Assembly (NCBI GenBank): GCA_002455425.1
Contig: DKKT01000071.1
Span: 137,273 to 201,272 of the forward strand
Origin: Chthonomonas sp. UBA6659
GTDB taxonomy: Bacteria; Armatimonadota; Fimbriimonadia; Fimbriimonadales; Fimbriimonadaceae
Length of the DNA: 64,000 nucleotides
Direction of reading: 5' to 3'
In this document: piece after piece, positions 51,428 to 61,100 of the stretch
How the letters are laid out: the number at the start of each line of letters is the position of its first letter
Numbering within the stretch: the stretch's first letter is position 1
Notes under the pieces: generated by a model
The model's input: the letters and a program-made list of their open reading frames with translations, nothing else
Database searches by the model: none
Told to the model about the DNA's origin: nothing
Translations under genes and position numbers: made by a program

Positions 51428-51775
51428 CTAGGGGACGCGGAACGCGTCGATCTCATGATGGAGCGCCTGCCCATCGATCAGGATCACATCGAAGCGAGCC
51501 GCGTGACGTCGATCCCGGACACGATCGAGGTACTCCTCGGCCGCATGAGCCAGTCGCTCGCGCTTCTTCGCGTCGACTGCTTCGTGGGCCGCGGCGAAGC
51601 CCTGGCGACGCGTCTTGACTTCGACGAAGACCAACGTCTCGCCGTCGAGCGCGATCAGGTCGATCTCACCACGCGACGCCTTGAACCGCCGAGTCACCAG
51701 CGTGTAGCCGAGCTGAAGCAGGTACGCGGCGGCTGCGTCCTCGGACTCCGCGCCTAGACGTCGAACGCCAGACAT
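51428..51775 (-). CDS. yraN: YraN/UPF0102 endonuclease-like protein
   Basis: 115 residues. RRLGAESEDAAAAYLLQLGY, ASRGEIDLIALDGETLVFVE and VKTRR form the UPF0102 core, related to the Holliday-junction resolvase/restriction endonuclease fold (E, D and ExK residues visible). The cellular role is not established. Its start lies 22 nt inside the end of rnhB, a pairing seen in many bacteria. Confidence 0.93.
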   Translation of the reverse strand: MSGVRRLGAESEDAAAAYLLQLGYTLVTRRFKASRGEIDLIALDGETLVFVEVKTRRQGFAAAHEAVDAKKRERLAHAAEEYLDRVRDRRHAARFDVILIDGQALHHEIDAFRVP

Positions 51776-52377
51776 GGCTGAAGCACCATCTCCCGGATCG
51801 GCGAAAACGTGCGACGATGGAGCGGGCAAGGCCCGTGGCGGCGGATCGCGGCGAGATGCTCCGGCGTCGCGTAGCCGAAGTGCCGCTCGAACCCGTACTC
51901 GGGGTACTCGCTTCCGTACTCGACCATCAGTGCATCCCGGGTTGTCTTCGCGAGGATCGAGGCCGCCGCGATGCTGGCCATGGTCCCGTCGCCTCGGATG
52001 ACGGCGCATTGGGGACCCTCGACTCCGGGCGGAACGCGATTCCCATCGACGTATGCAACCGTGCCCGTCGGCACCTGGGGCCAAACGCGGCTCCACGCGC
52101 GCCGCATCCCCTCCATCGAGGCCCAGAGGATGTTGAGCCGATCGACTTCGTCGACCGCGACGATCTCGATCGCGTAGACTGCCTCGCCCCGAATCCGTTC
52201 GGCAGCCTCCTCGCGGCGGGCCGGGGTCAGCTTCTTCGAATCGTCGAGTCCGAGAACGTCGAACGTCTCCGGGAGCCAGACGGCGGCGACGACGACCGGG
52301 CCGGCGAGCGGCCCACGGCCCGCCTCATCGAGCCCGATGCCGCCCGTTTCAAGCCGGATGGCCGGCTTCGGCTTCAT
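51754..52377 (-). CDS. rnhB: Ribonuclease HII
   Basis: 207 residues. GLDEAGRGPLAGPVVVAAV carries the first catalytic acids. LDDSKKLTPARRE, YVDGNRVP and SIAAASILAKTTRD follow in the family order. It cuts the RNA strand of RNA-DNA hybrids and removes single misincorporated ribonucleotides. It overlaps gpsA by 29 nt upstream and yraN by 22 nt downstream. Confidence 0.96.
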   Translation of the reverse strand: MKPKPAIRLETGGIGLDEAGRGPLAGPVVVAAVWLPETFDVLGLDDSKKLTPARREEAAERIRGEAVYAIEIVAVDEVDRLNILWASMEGMRRAWSRVWPQVPTGTVAYVDGNRVPPGVEGPQCAVIRGDGTMASIAAASILAKTTRDALMVEYGSEYPEYGFERHFGYATPEHLAAIRRHGPCPLHRRTFSPIREMVLQPCLAFDV

Positions 52378-53359
52378 CGAAGAACCCCTCCCGTCGCGGA
52401 ATGCGCTCCATCAAACGACTGACGGCGTCCATCGGTCGCAAGTGTCCGCGAATCACGCCATGGGTCGCCTCGAAGATCGGCGCCTCGACGCCATGCTTGC
52501 GAGCCAGCATCACGGCCGACTCACTGGTCGTGACGCCTTCGGCGACTTGCCCGATCTCGGCGAGAATGTCCCGAAGGAGACGGCCCTTGCCGAGCGCCTC
52601 TCCGACCCGGTAGTTGCGGCTCAGGCGGCTGTTGGCCGTCGCGATGAGGTCGCCGACTCCGGCGATCCCAAAAAACGTATGGGCATCGGCCCCCATCGCC
52701 ATGCCCAGAAGGGTCATTTCGTGGAGGCCTCGGGCCAGAAGCGCGCCCTTTGTGTTATCCCCGTATCCCAGGCCGTCGCTGAGCCCGGCGGCGATCGCCA
52801 GGACATTCTTGAGTGCGCCCGCCAACTCCACCCCTGTGACATCGTCCCCGACGTAAACGCGGTAGTTCGGGGACAGGAAGACACTGCGGATCTGCTCGGC
52901 GACGTCGGGATCGGCGCACGCGGCCACCGCGAGCGTCGGCACGCCGCGAACGAGCTCCATCGCGAGGTTCGGGCCGCTCAGCGCCGCGACGGTTGCCGAG
53001 GGACGTACTTCAGTTGCGACCACACTCGGAATCAACCCGGAGACGGGTTCCAGACCTTTGCTGCACAGGACGAGGCTGGGCTGAGCATCCTCGATGAGAT
53101 GCACGACCTCCCGGATGGCCCCGGAGGGCACCGCCACGACCCAGAGATCCGCCGATCCCAGACCCGCACCGAGGGTGGTGACCGAGATGTCGTTCGGAAG
53201 CGCGAATCCGGGAAGGTAGCGCAGATTCTCGCGGCGCAGCTGCATCGCCTCCATTTCGTCCGCGTCGCGGCCCGCAAGAGTCACCGTGTGACCGTTTCGC
53301 GCAAGCAAGAGGGTAAGCGCCGTCCCCCAGCTTCCAGCACCAAGCACCGTGATCGTCAT
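52349..53359 (-). CDS. gpsA: Glycerol-3-phosphate dehydrogenase [NAD(P)+]
   Basis: 336 residues. Rossmann start TVLGAGSWGTALTLLLARNG, then SKGLEP, ALSGPNLAMEL, the catalytic Lys in ALKNVLAIAAGLSDG and GDLIATANSRLSRNYRVGEA. It reduces DHAP to sn-glycerol-3-phosphate for phospholipid synthesis. GAGG lies 5 nt before the ATG. First gene of the overlapping minus-strand set gpsA-rnhB-yraN. Confidence 0.97.
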   Translation of the reverse strand: MTITVLGAGSWGTALTLLLARNGHTVTLAGRDADEMEAMQLRRENLRYLPGFALPNDISVTTLGAGLGSADLWVVAVPSGAIREVVHLIEDAQPSLVLCSKGLEPVSGLIPSVVATEVRPSATVAALSGPNLAMELVRGVPTLAVAACADPDVAEQIRSVFLSPNYRVYVGDDVTGVELAGALKNVLAIAAGLSDGLGYGDNTKGALLARGLHEMTLLGMAMGADAHTFFGIAGVGDLIATANSRLSRNYRVGEALGKGRLLRDILAEIGQVAEGVTTSESAVMLARKHGVEAPIFEATHGVIRGHLRPMDAVSRLMERIPRREGFFDEAEAGHPA

Positions 53360-53392
53360 CGTCGCCTCGTCGAGCCCTGGCGAGCTCTCGGA

Positions 53393-53398
53393 TACAAT
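53393..53398 (+). promoter_or_regulatory. Putative -10 element upstream of the CNNM/HlyC gene
   Basis: TACAAT (5 of 6) ends 11 nt before the ATG at 53410; there is no Shine-Dalgarno, so the mRNA leader would be only a few nucleotides. Confidence 0.4.
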
Positions 53399-53409
53399 AG
53401 CATGACCCT

Positions 53410-54702
53410 ATGGAGAATGCTTGGGCCGCAGTTGCGGTGAGTGGCGCACTCCTACTCGGCAACGCGTTCTTCGTGGCGGCAGAGTATGGTCTCGTCGGCG
53501 CCCGACGGTCTCGCATCGACGCGCTCGCGAAGCGCGGCAACCGCAACGCGAAGCTGTTGCAGACGATTTACGCGAACTTCACCGCCTACGTCGCGGGTAT
53601 CCAAGTGGCGATCACGATGTTCGGGATTGGCATCGGCGCGATCACCGAGGAGCAGCTCCGCAAGGCGATCACCCGTACGGTCCCCAACCTGCCGCCGTTT
53701 GCGAGCAGCATCGTCTCGATCCTCATCGTCACTTACATCGTGGTCGTGCTCGGCGAAATCTTGCCGAAGTACCTCGCCCTCGCTCACCCCGATAAGGTCG
53801 CGCTCTCGATCGCACGTCCGACCCATTTTCTGGTCCTGGCCTTCAAGCCCTTGGTCTGGGTGGTCCAATCGACGGGGAACCTCGCCCTGAGGCTGATCGG
53901 CCTGAACATGGACAGCCTCCGCACCGAGTCCGTCTCGAAGGAGGAGCTGGGCCTCCTCGTCAAGGCCGGGGGCGGTGACGTGCTGGAGGAAGATCACGCT
54001 CACATGGTCGCCAAGGCGCTCCGACTCGATGTTCTCGACGTCGCCGACGTGATGGTGCACCGGTTGGATATCCAGTGGATCGATGCGTCGATTCCAACGG
54101 GTGAGCTTCTGGACAGGCTTTCGACGCTGAGACACAGTCGCTTCCCGGTTTGCAGGGACGACATCGACGACGTGATCGGCATCGGCTACCTCCAGGACGT
54201 CCTGAGCCACCGGAACGAGGACGGTTTCGAACTCGCGAAGATCCTCCGGCCCGTCGAGGCCGTGCCCGAGAATCTCAGTCTCGCCCGCGCAATCAACCGG
54301 ATGCGCGATGCCAAGACCCAGATTCTGATCGTGATGGACGAGTACGGCGGAACCAGTGGCCTGATCACGCTCGAAGACATCATCGAGGAGGTGTTCGGCG
54401 AACTCGAAGACCAACCCGAGAGCGGTCGTCCGCCGATCGAGCGCTTGGGAACACACCGAATCTCGGCCCGCGCCGATGTGCGCTACGACGAACTCCTCGA
54501 GTTTCTCGGGCTCGAGACGGACGAGCAAACCTCGACCGAGACCCTGGCCACGCTCGTCATCGAGCACGTGGAGCGGGTGCCGCGCGTCGGGGACATCGTC
54601 GATCTGCCGATCGGTCGACTGAGGGTCGAGAACATGGCCCGTCGACGCATCACGCGGGTCTGGATTCAGCTCTCGCGAGAGGCGTCCCCGGCCGATTCGT
54701 AA
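53410..54702 (+). CDS. CNNM/HlyC-CorC-family membrane protein (DUF21-CBS-transporter-associated)
   Basis: 430 residues. A DUF21 membrane domain with 3-4 helices (about 1-190, with FFVAAEYGLVGARRSRIDAL and GEILPKYLALAHPDKV), two CBS domains (about 205-330), VMDEYGGTSGLITLEDIIEE before the C-terminal CorC_HlyC domain (about 345-425). This family is linked to Mg/Co efflux or divalent ion homeostasis; the old haemolysin label is not meaningful. The last 37 nt overlap the convergent phoU gene. Confidence 0.93.
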   Translation: MENAWAAVAVSGALLLGNAFFVAAEYGLVGARRSRIDALAKRGNRNAKLLQTIYANFTAYVAGIQVAITMFGIGIGAITEEQLRKAITRTVPNLPPFASSIVSILIVTYIVVVLGEILPKYLALAHPDKVALSIARPTHFLVLAFKPLVWVVQSTGNLALRLIGLNMDSLRTESVSKEELGLLVKAGGGDVLEEDHAHMVAKALRLDVLDVADVMVHRLDIQWIDASIPTGELLDRLSTLRHSRFPVCRDDIDDVIGIGYLQDVLSHRNEDGFELAKILRPVEAVPENLSLARAINRMRDAKTQILIVMDEYGGTSGLITLEDIIEEVFGELEDQPESGRPPIERLGTHRISARADVRYDELLEFLGLETDEQTSTETLATLVIEHVERVPRVGDIVDLPIGRLRVENMARRRITRVWIQLSREASPADS

Positions 54703-55328
54703 TGGACCTGCATCCGTTTCGCGATCGCGACCGCCCGATCCGCGATGTGTTCCAGGGCGTGGAACGAGTCGATCGTTCGGACGAGGATCTCGGTGCTCCC
54801 CGGGCTCGTTTTCATCAGTTCGATCGCGCGCTGCCGCGCGGCCGAATACGACTTGTCGACCCGTTCGTCGGACGCGATGATCTCTTGAGCCAACTCCGGG
54901 TCGTAGGCCGTGTAGAGCCGAAGCGCCGAAGCAAAGGCTTGACGAGCGTCGCGACCCATTTCGTGGAGTGGTGCCCGGAACTCCCCGGGAAACTGGCCCT
55001 GAAAACGGCTTGCACGCCGCGCGAGCTTGACCGCGTCGTCGGCCACCTTCTCGATCTCGCCGATGATCCCCAGCGTCGCGGTCAGAAACCGAAGGTCGCC
55101 CGCGACCGGCGATTCCTGCATGACGAGCTGCACACAGGATCGGATCGTATCCTCCTCGATCCGATCGACCTCGTCGTCCTGCGCCGCGACGGCGGCGGCA
55201 AGGGTCGTGTCGCTAGTTTGGACCGCCTCGATCGCCCGACTCGCCATGTCGCTCGCCAGATTGCCCATCCGCACGATTTCCGATCGGATCTGGTTCAGCT
55301 TCTCGTCGAATCTCTGTCTTGGCGTCAT
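54666..55328 (-). CDS. phoU: PhoU-family phosphate regulatory protein
   Basis: 220 residues from ATG 55328; upstream codons in the frame are not PhoU-like. The two three-helix PhoU repeats are visible (MGNLASDMASRAIEAVQTSD, later EDTIRSCVQLVMQESPVAGD and a matching second copy with SFHALEHIADRAVAIAKR). Metal-binding acidic clusters of the E/DxxxD type are present. It normally dampens PhoR/Pst signalling, but no pst or phoBR genes lie in this window. It overlaps the convergent CBS gene by 37 nt. Confidence 0.93.
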   Translation of the reverse strand: MTPRQRFDEKLNQIRSEIVRMGNLASDMASRAIEAVQTSDTTLAAAVAAQDDEVDRIEEDTIRSCVQLVMQESPVAGDLRFLTATLGIIGEIEKVADDAVKLARRASRFQGQFPGEFRAPLHEMGRDARQAFASALRLYTAYDPELAQEIIASDERVDKSYSAARQRAIELMKTSPGSTEILVRTIDSFHALEHIADRAVAIAKRMQVHYESAGDASRES

Positions 55329-55397
55329 CGCGGGTGGAATGTGACAGCGAAGGAGTCGATTGTTAAAGACGCATCGAGAGGCCCCAACGGTTCCGAG

Positions 55398-55427
55398 TTG
55401 CCCGATCAAGACACGATCGGGTATCCT
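55398..55427 (+). promoter_or_regulatory. Candidate rpsO promoter
   Basis: TTGCCC (55398-55403), an 18-nt spacer and TATCCT (55422-55427) face rpsO and would give a ~50-nt leader. It is a moderate match to consensus but correctly placed in the 155-nt gap between phoU and rpsO. Confidence 0.5.
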
Positions 55428-55483
55428 CGTGCGCCGAGGTCCGGCTCTGGCCGGCTCGTCGTTGGAGGCCAGAAGAACACGCT

Positions 55484-55765
55484 ATGCCGCTGGATAAGCA
55501 AATCAAGACCCAACAGATCGAAGGCAACGCTCGCGTCGCCGGTGACACCGGATCGCCTGAAGTGCAGATCGCGATCATGCACGCGCGAATCCTCCAGATC
55601 ACCGACCACCTGAAGACCCACAAGAAAGATTTCCACTCCCGACGCGGCCTCATGGTCCTGGTTGGCAAGCGCCGTCGCCTCGAGGCGTACTTGCGACGAG
55701 TCGACATCGCTCGGTACCGCGCGCTGATCCAGAAACTCGGAATCCGCGAAGTCCGCCCGCGCTGA
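55484..55765 (+). CDS. rpsO: 30S ribosomal protein S15
   Basis: 93 residues, slightly longer than the usual 89. DTGSPEVQIAIMHARILQIT, HKKDFHSRRGLMVLVGKRRR and YLRRVDIARYRALIQKLGIR match S15 throughout. It binds 16S rRNA early in 30S assembly and often represses its own mRNA. Unlike in many bacteria, pnp does not follow. A near-perfect terminator hairpin comes 18 nt after the stop. Confidence 0.98.
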   Translation: MPLDKQIKTQQIEGNARVAGDTGSPEVQIAIMHARILQITDHLKTHKKDFHSRRGLMVLVGKRRRLEAYLRRVDIARYRALIQKLGIREVRPR

Positions 55766-55783
55766 CGACCATCCGCGGCTCCA

Positions 55784-55824
55784 ACAAAGAAGACCGGTGG
55801 CCCATGGCCACCGGTCTTCTTTGT
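55784..55824. terminator. Bidirectional terminator after rpsO
   Basis: A perfect 19-bp stem (ACAAAGAAGACCGGTGGCC at 55784-55802 with 55806-55824) and CAT loop. The outer AAAGAA/TTCTTT pairs give a T-rich run on both strands, so it serves rpsO and the convergent lipoprotein gene. Confidence 0.92.
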
Positions 55825-55837
55825 CAGACCCCGTCCG

Positions 55838-56443
55838 CTATGGGACGTCGACGGACAACGAGCCTTGAACGCCGTAGAGTTGGGCTCGAATCTCACCGGT
55901 GCCGCTTGCGGTGAAGGTCAACCGATCGTTGGAACCAAGGGCACCCACGCCGCCATCGACCCAAAGGGTCGGCTTGGCCCCGTTCAAGTTGTCGCCCTCG
56001 ACCCGAACCCGAATCGTGTAGGACTGGCCGACGGCGATCGGCATGGGCCCGATCAGGTCGATCGCGATCGTGCGCACGACGGCACCGACGCCGCGGGTCA
56101 CCAGTTGTGCGTCGAACACGTTTCGTTGCTGCGCGCCGAACGTGATCGGGATCGAGACCGCTTCCACGGTCGGATCTTCCGAAGTGAGCGTGATGATCGC
56201 GTCGCCGGCCTCAAGGGGAGCGGCCCAAACGGTGCCGTTGGCATCGATCGACCCGGAACTGGTTCCACCGGTCCGTTCGATGCGGACCGCCGGGGTCCCA
56301 CCGCGGCTCACACGTGCCCGTCCGATCGGGATGTCACCTTCTCCGCGAGTCGGTCCGCCCGATAGGCCCTGACCTCCACAGCCGGACAGCGCGATGATCA
56401 GCGCGGCCACCGTTCCCATTATCAGCACGTTCTGCCACTTCAT
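55838..56443 (-). CDS. Lipoprotein with Ig-like/bacterial beta-sandwich domain
   Basis: 201 residues from ATG 56443. The signal ends in a lipobox (IIALSGCGGQG, Cys22). The rest is beta-rich with two halves: GGTSSGSIDANGTVWAAPLE...AIITLTSEDP, and a second half with GPMPIAVGQSYTIRVRVEGD then LTFTASGTGEI, resembling IPT or Ig-like surface domains. No enzyme motifs. It lies 20 nt after the XRE-TPR regulator and is probably co-transcribed. I do not recognise a named family. Confidence 0.83.
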   Translation of the reverse strand: MKWQNVLIMGTVAALIIALSGCGGQGLSGGPTRGEGDIPIGRARVSRGGTPAVRIERTGGTSSGSIDANGTVWAAPLEAGDAIITLTSEDPTVEAVSIPITFGAQQRNVFDAQLVTRGVGAVVRTIAIDLIGPMPIAVGQSYTIRVRVEGDNLNGAKPTLWVDGGVGALGSNDRLTFTASGTGEIRAQLYGVQGSLSVDVP

Positions 56444-56463
56444 AGTCGTTCTTACTCTCAATA

Positions 56464-58059
56464 TCAAGGATGTGCGATGCCCCCGCCGTTGATCTTGGGG
56501 GTTATGGCTCGAGTCTCCAGCCCATCTTCTTGCGGAATGTGGGGTCGTTGTGACTCGATGGTCTGTCTGCAGGTTCCGCAAGTCTGTTCCATCGTCCGAT
56601 CCGGCGCGAGTCCGGCTTGTTTCCGGTACTCCTGCCATCGGATCGCCTCGGCCATCGCCAATAGCTTTGCGCCCGTCACTTCGGCCAATCGGATCGCTTC
56701 GTCGGACGCCTCGACGGCCAGGAGCGGCTCGTTCGCCATCGACTTCTCGAGCGCGCGCAGGCTCATCGCGAGGGCTCGGGGGAAGCCGAGCGTTGCGACG
56801 TCCATCGTGGTCTCGATCGGCGCGGACCTTTCGCCGGCCTTGATCGCCGCGAACGCACCGATGATCCGGCTCGTGAAAGCGGTGACCGGGTAGGTGTTCT
56901 TGTCGCCGAACGTGGCCGCTTGAATCGCGTAGTCCTGAGCCTGGTCGAGGTCGTGACGCGCGAACGCGATCTCGGCGAGCAATTCGAGCGTCATCGCCTG
57001 GCTCCGCCGATACTCATGTTGGGTCGCGTCACCCAACGCGCGGACCGCAGTCTTCCGTGCGGCGGGGAGATCGCCGCAGACCATCAGGAGCCGGCTCAGC
57101 ACGATCTGCGCGAGGACACGCCGGGCGTTGTCGCCGCTGATGTCGATCGCTTCGAAGCCACGCACGAGCCACAGCGACGCTTCTTCCAAGCGGCCCATTT
57201 TGAGGGTCGCCCGGGCCAACTGGATGTGGCGCTCGGCGATCTGGTCGTACGCCCTCAGCGCCCTCGCCTGCGGGAGCGCGCGCAGATTGCGCTCGTAGCA
57301 GAGTTCGAAGAAGCCACGAGTTCCGCTGAGACTCGCTTGGTTGAAGAGCACGAACGCGCGACCAGCGTCGGACAAGCCGTTGCGTTTGAGCAGGGCATCC
57401 AAGCGGGCCTCGGCTCCGTCGAAGTTGCCGACCCGCTCATCCAGGGCCGCCATCGAAACCTCACCGATCCAGCGACGCTCCGGGGGCAGGTCACGGAGTG
57501 CCTCATCGAAGCACGCTTCCGCGCGTTCGATCTTGCCGACGTTGATGTAGGCGTAACCGAGCGACTGGCTGCAAGACGCCGCCTCTTCGCGCATCCCGAC
57601 CCGCAGGTAAGAGCTCCGCGCGGACGTCAGATGGGTGATCGCCTCCAAGTAGTCGCCCTCGAGAACGAGGACGTTGCCGGCCTGGTGCTCGAGGGCGGCT
57701 GCCGACGCATGGGCACCCTCGGCATCGAATGCGGCCGCTCCCTCGAGGGCCAGCATGCATGCTCGCGTACGGTCGGGTTGGGAGAGGAGCGCGTCAACCA
57801 TCGCCGTAATCGGCTGGGCCAAGATCCGGGTGTCGCGAACTGCGCCGACGAAGAACTCGAGGGGACGGCCGGTCACCTCGGCGATCTTCTGGAGACGCTG
57901 AGGCGACGCGGCAAGACGACCCGCAATGTACGCATAGATCGTGGGGCGGGAAACACCGATTCGCTGACCCAACTCGCGCACCGACATGCCGACCTGCTCG
58001 GCCGCCTGCCGGATCCTCTCGCCGACCTCTCGATCGCGTTGCGCAAATGCTGTCGTCAT
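56464..58059 (-). CDS. XRE-type HTH regulator with TPR repeats
   Basis: 531 residues. N-terminal helix-turn-helix at about 20-62 (MSVRELGQRIGVSRPTIYAY then LQKIAEVTGRPLEFF). Residues about 100-480 are helical repeats with TPR-like pattern (SCSQSLGYAYINVGKIERAE). The C-terminus carries CGTCRQTI (a CxxC). The layout matches RRNPP-like or peptide-sensing regulators, but no cognate small peptide gene was found. The putative target is the downstream lipoprotein gene 20 nt away, or its own promoter. Confidence 0.87.
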   Translation of the reverse strand: MTTAFAQRDREVGERIRQAAEQVGMSVRELGQRIGVSRPTIYAYIAGRLAASPQRLQKIAEVTGRPLEFFVGAVRDTRILAQPITAMVDALLSQPDRTRACMLALEGAAAFDAEGAHASAAALEHQAGNVLVLEGDYLEAITHLTSARSSYLRVGMREEAASCSQSLGYAYINVGKIERAEACFDEALRDLPPERRWIGEVSMAALDERVGNFDGAEARLDALLKRNGLSDAGRAFVLFNQASLSGTRGFFELCYERNLRALPQARALRAYDQIAERHIQLARATLKMGRLEEASLWLVRGFEAIDISGDNARRVLAQIVLSRLLMVCGDLPAARKTAVRALGDATQHEYRRSQAMTLELLAEIAFARHDLDQAQDYAIQAATFGDKNTYPVTAFTSRIIGAFAAIKAGERSAPIETTMDVATLGFPRALAMSLRALEKSMANEPLLAVEASDEAIRLAEVTGAKLLAMAEAIRWQEYRKQAGLAPDRTMEQTCGTCRQTIESQRPHIPQEDGLETRAITPKINGGGIAHP

Positions 58060-58077
58060 ATCGCTCGGGTGTTACTC

Positions 58078-58104
58078 ATTGTAGACGCTATGAGCGCCCA
58101 TCAA
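58078..58104 (-). promoter_or_regulatory. Candidate promoter of the XRE-TPR gene
   Basis: On the minus strand TTGATG (58104-58099), a 15-nt spacer and TACAAT (58083-58078) precede the ATG by 18 nt. The spacer is short for sigma70, so confidence is low, but the -10 is strong. Confidence 0.35.
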
Positions 58105-58145
58105 GACCCGTGCCGTTGAGTCTCGCAAACACACCGGTTTCCTCT

Positions 58146-61100
58146 CTAGGGCGCGATCGCCTCGATCCCTCGTCCCTTGAGGAGCGTGTTGAGGCTTCCG
58201 AGATCTTCTTTCAGCACCTTCGAAAGCGCATCGAGTTGGACCTGGAGCAGATCGGAGAGCTTTGCGAAGACCACATAGGATTGGTCATTCGGTCGAAAGT
58301 CACCGGACAGGATCTCGCCGAGAAGAGCTCCGAGGCGGTTGTTCAGCTTGACCGGGTAGTTCAGCGGGTCCTGGCCACTCTGATTTCGAACTTGGTAGAT
58401 TTCGCCTTCGATCCCCGAGAGACGGTCGACCAGCGTTTGAGCCGCGACATCGATCTTGGCGTCACCCTTCTTGAGTTCGGCAACCTTCTTCTTGATCGAC
58501 CGGATCGCCACGACGGCGTCGTTGGCCTCCTGGGTCCGCGCTGCGACGCGGCGCGCAAACGTTGCTTGGGCTTTCGCATCCGCTTCAGAGGACGTCGAGT
58601 TCGGATTGACGCGGTAGCGGATCGTCTCGGTGAGCGTCTTGCCGTCGACGGTCAGGCGGATCGTGTAGCGGCCGGGAGGCGCTGGGATCGAACGGCCCCC
58701 CGCACCCCAAAGCACCATGCCGGGGAAGCCCCGGAACCCCGGGTAGCTGAGGGACGCGCTCTGCCGCTGGAGACCAGCCCCGGTTTCGAGGACACCCGAT
58801 CCGCGCGAGACGACGACGCCCTCTTCATCGAAGACCTCAAGCGCCACCTTGTCCGCATCCTTCGGGAGGTAATAGCTGAACGCAATGCCACCCGGCCGGA
58901 ACGACTCTCGTGGTCTGAAAAGGAATGGTGCCTCCGCTTTGAGGGAGGTGGCCTGACGGAGGGGCGTCATGTCGTCCAAGACCCAGAACGAGCGCCCATG
59001 GGTCGCCACGACCACATCCCCGTTCTTGAACACGAGATCATGAACGGGGGTGAGGGGGAGATTGTTCTGCACGCTGAACCAGTGCTCACCCGCGTCGAGC
59101 GAAACGTAAACCCGCCTCTCGGAACCCGCAAACAGGAGGCCAGGGCGGGATGGGTCTTCGCGTACGACCCGAATGAAGTCGTCTTCCGGTATGCCGTCGA
59201 CGATCTTCTTCCAGGTCTTTCCGTGGTCGTAGGTTCGGAAGATGTAGGGTCGATGATCGTCGTTTTCGTGATTGTCGACCGCGAGGTAGGCGGTCCCCGC
59301 GTCGTGCGCCGAGGCGTCGACCATGCTGCAGAGCCCCCATTCCGGCATCTCCTTTGGGGTCACTCGCTGCCAGCTTCCGCCGGCATCGGTGCTGACATGG
59401 ACGAGACCGTCGTCGGACCCCGCCCAAATCGTCCCCGGCCGAACCGGAGATTCCGCGAGGGTGAACACGGTGCCGTAGTACTCGACACTGGTGTTGTCCT
59501 TCGTGATCGGACCGCCGCTCGACTGGAGTGTTCGGGGGTCGTTCCGGGTGAGATCGGGACTGATCTTCGTCCAAGTCTCTCCGCCGTTGAGGGACTTGAA
59601 GATGTGCTGCGACGAGCAGTACAGCATGTTCGGATCGTGGGGAGAGAACACGATCGGGAACGTCCACTGGAACCGCTCGTCGAGATCGATCGCCGCGCGT
59701 CCCATCGCGAGATCGGGCCATGCGTTGACGCTTCGACGCTGATTGGTCCGATGGTCGAGCATCTCGAGTTCGCCACCGTAACTCCCGCCGTAGACGATGT
59801 CCGGATTGTCCGGCTTTGCCACGACGTAACCCGACTCACCGCCGGCCGTCGCCGTCCAGTCACTCGGCCCGACGGTTCGCCCTCGGGGGCGGGCGGTGCT
59901 CACGATCCGAACCGTGCTGTTATCCTGCTGAGCCCCAAGGATCCGATAGGGCCAGGCGTTGTCGGTGCTGACGTGATAGAACTGGGCCGTCGGATAGTCC
60001 TGCTCGGTCCAGGAGCTTCCACCGTCGGTCGAGACGGCTCCACCTCCGTCGTTGGAGCTGATCATCCGCTTCGGATTGTCCGGAGCGATCCACAGGTCGT
60101 GGTGATCGGAATGCCCCGCGATCATGCCCCGAAAGGTCTTGCCTCCGTCGGTGGACTTGCCCATCGAGACATTGAGCACATAGACCGTGTCCGCGTCGGC
60201 CGGGTCGGCGATCACGTGGGTGTAGTACCACGCGCGCTGGCGATAGTTGCGGTCGGCGCTGGTGCGTCGCCACGTGCCGCCCCCGTCATCGCTGACGAAC
60301 AGCCCGCCTTCATGAGCCTCGACGATCGCCCAAACCCGTCCTGGCTTGACCGGCGACGGCGAGACCCCGATCTTGCCGAGAATGCCGTCCGGCATTCCCG
60401 GAGTGCGGCTCAGGTCCTTCCAGGTCTTGCCGCCATCCGTGCTCTTCCAGAGCTTCGAGCCGGGACCGCCGCTGTTCATCGTGTACGGAGTGCGCCAAGC
60501 CTCCCACGTCGCGCAGTAAACCGTGTCGGGGCGAAACGGATCGATCTCGACGTCGATCGCACCGGCCCGCTCGCTCTCGAAGAGTATCTGACTCCACGTC
60601 GAGCCCCCGTCCGTCGACTTGTACAGACCGCGCTCACGGTTCGGACCGTAGACATGCCCGAGCGCCGCCACATAGAGCGTGTTCGAGTCGCGAGGATCGA
60701 GGACGATCCGGCTGATGGTCTGGGTCTCCTTCAATCCGATCGACGTCCAGGTCTTGCCCCCGTCGGTCGTTTTATAGAGACCGTCGCCGTGCGAGATGTT
60801 GCCGCGGATGTCCTTCTCGCCCATTCCCGCATACACGACATCGGGATTGTCGGCGGCCACCGCGAGAGCACCGACCGATGCGGTTCCGAGAAAGCCATCC
60901 GAGACACAGCGCCACTCGATTCCGCCATCTTCGGTCTTCCAGATGCCGCCTCCGGTCGCACCGAAGTAGTATTCGTTCGGGCGCGCCTTCGACCCGGCGC
61001 ACGCGACGGAGCGGCCCCCTCGCGCGGGACCGACCGATCGCCAGCGCAGTTGCGAGGCGACCTGCTCGGCCGGTGTCTTTTGGGCGAGCACCGGCGGGAG

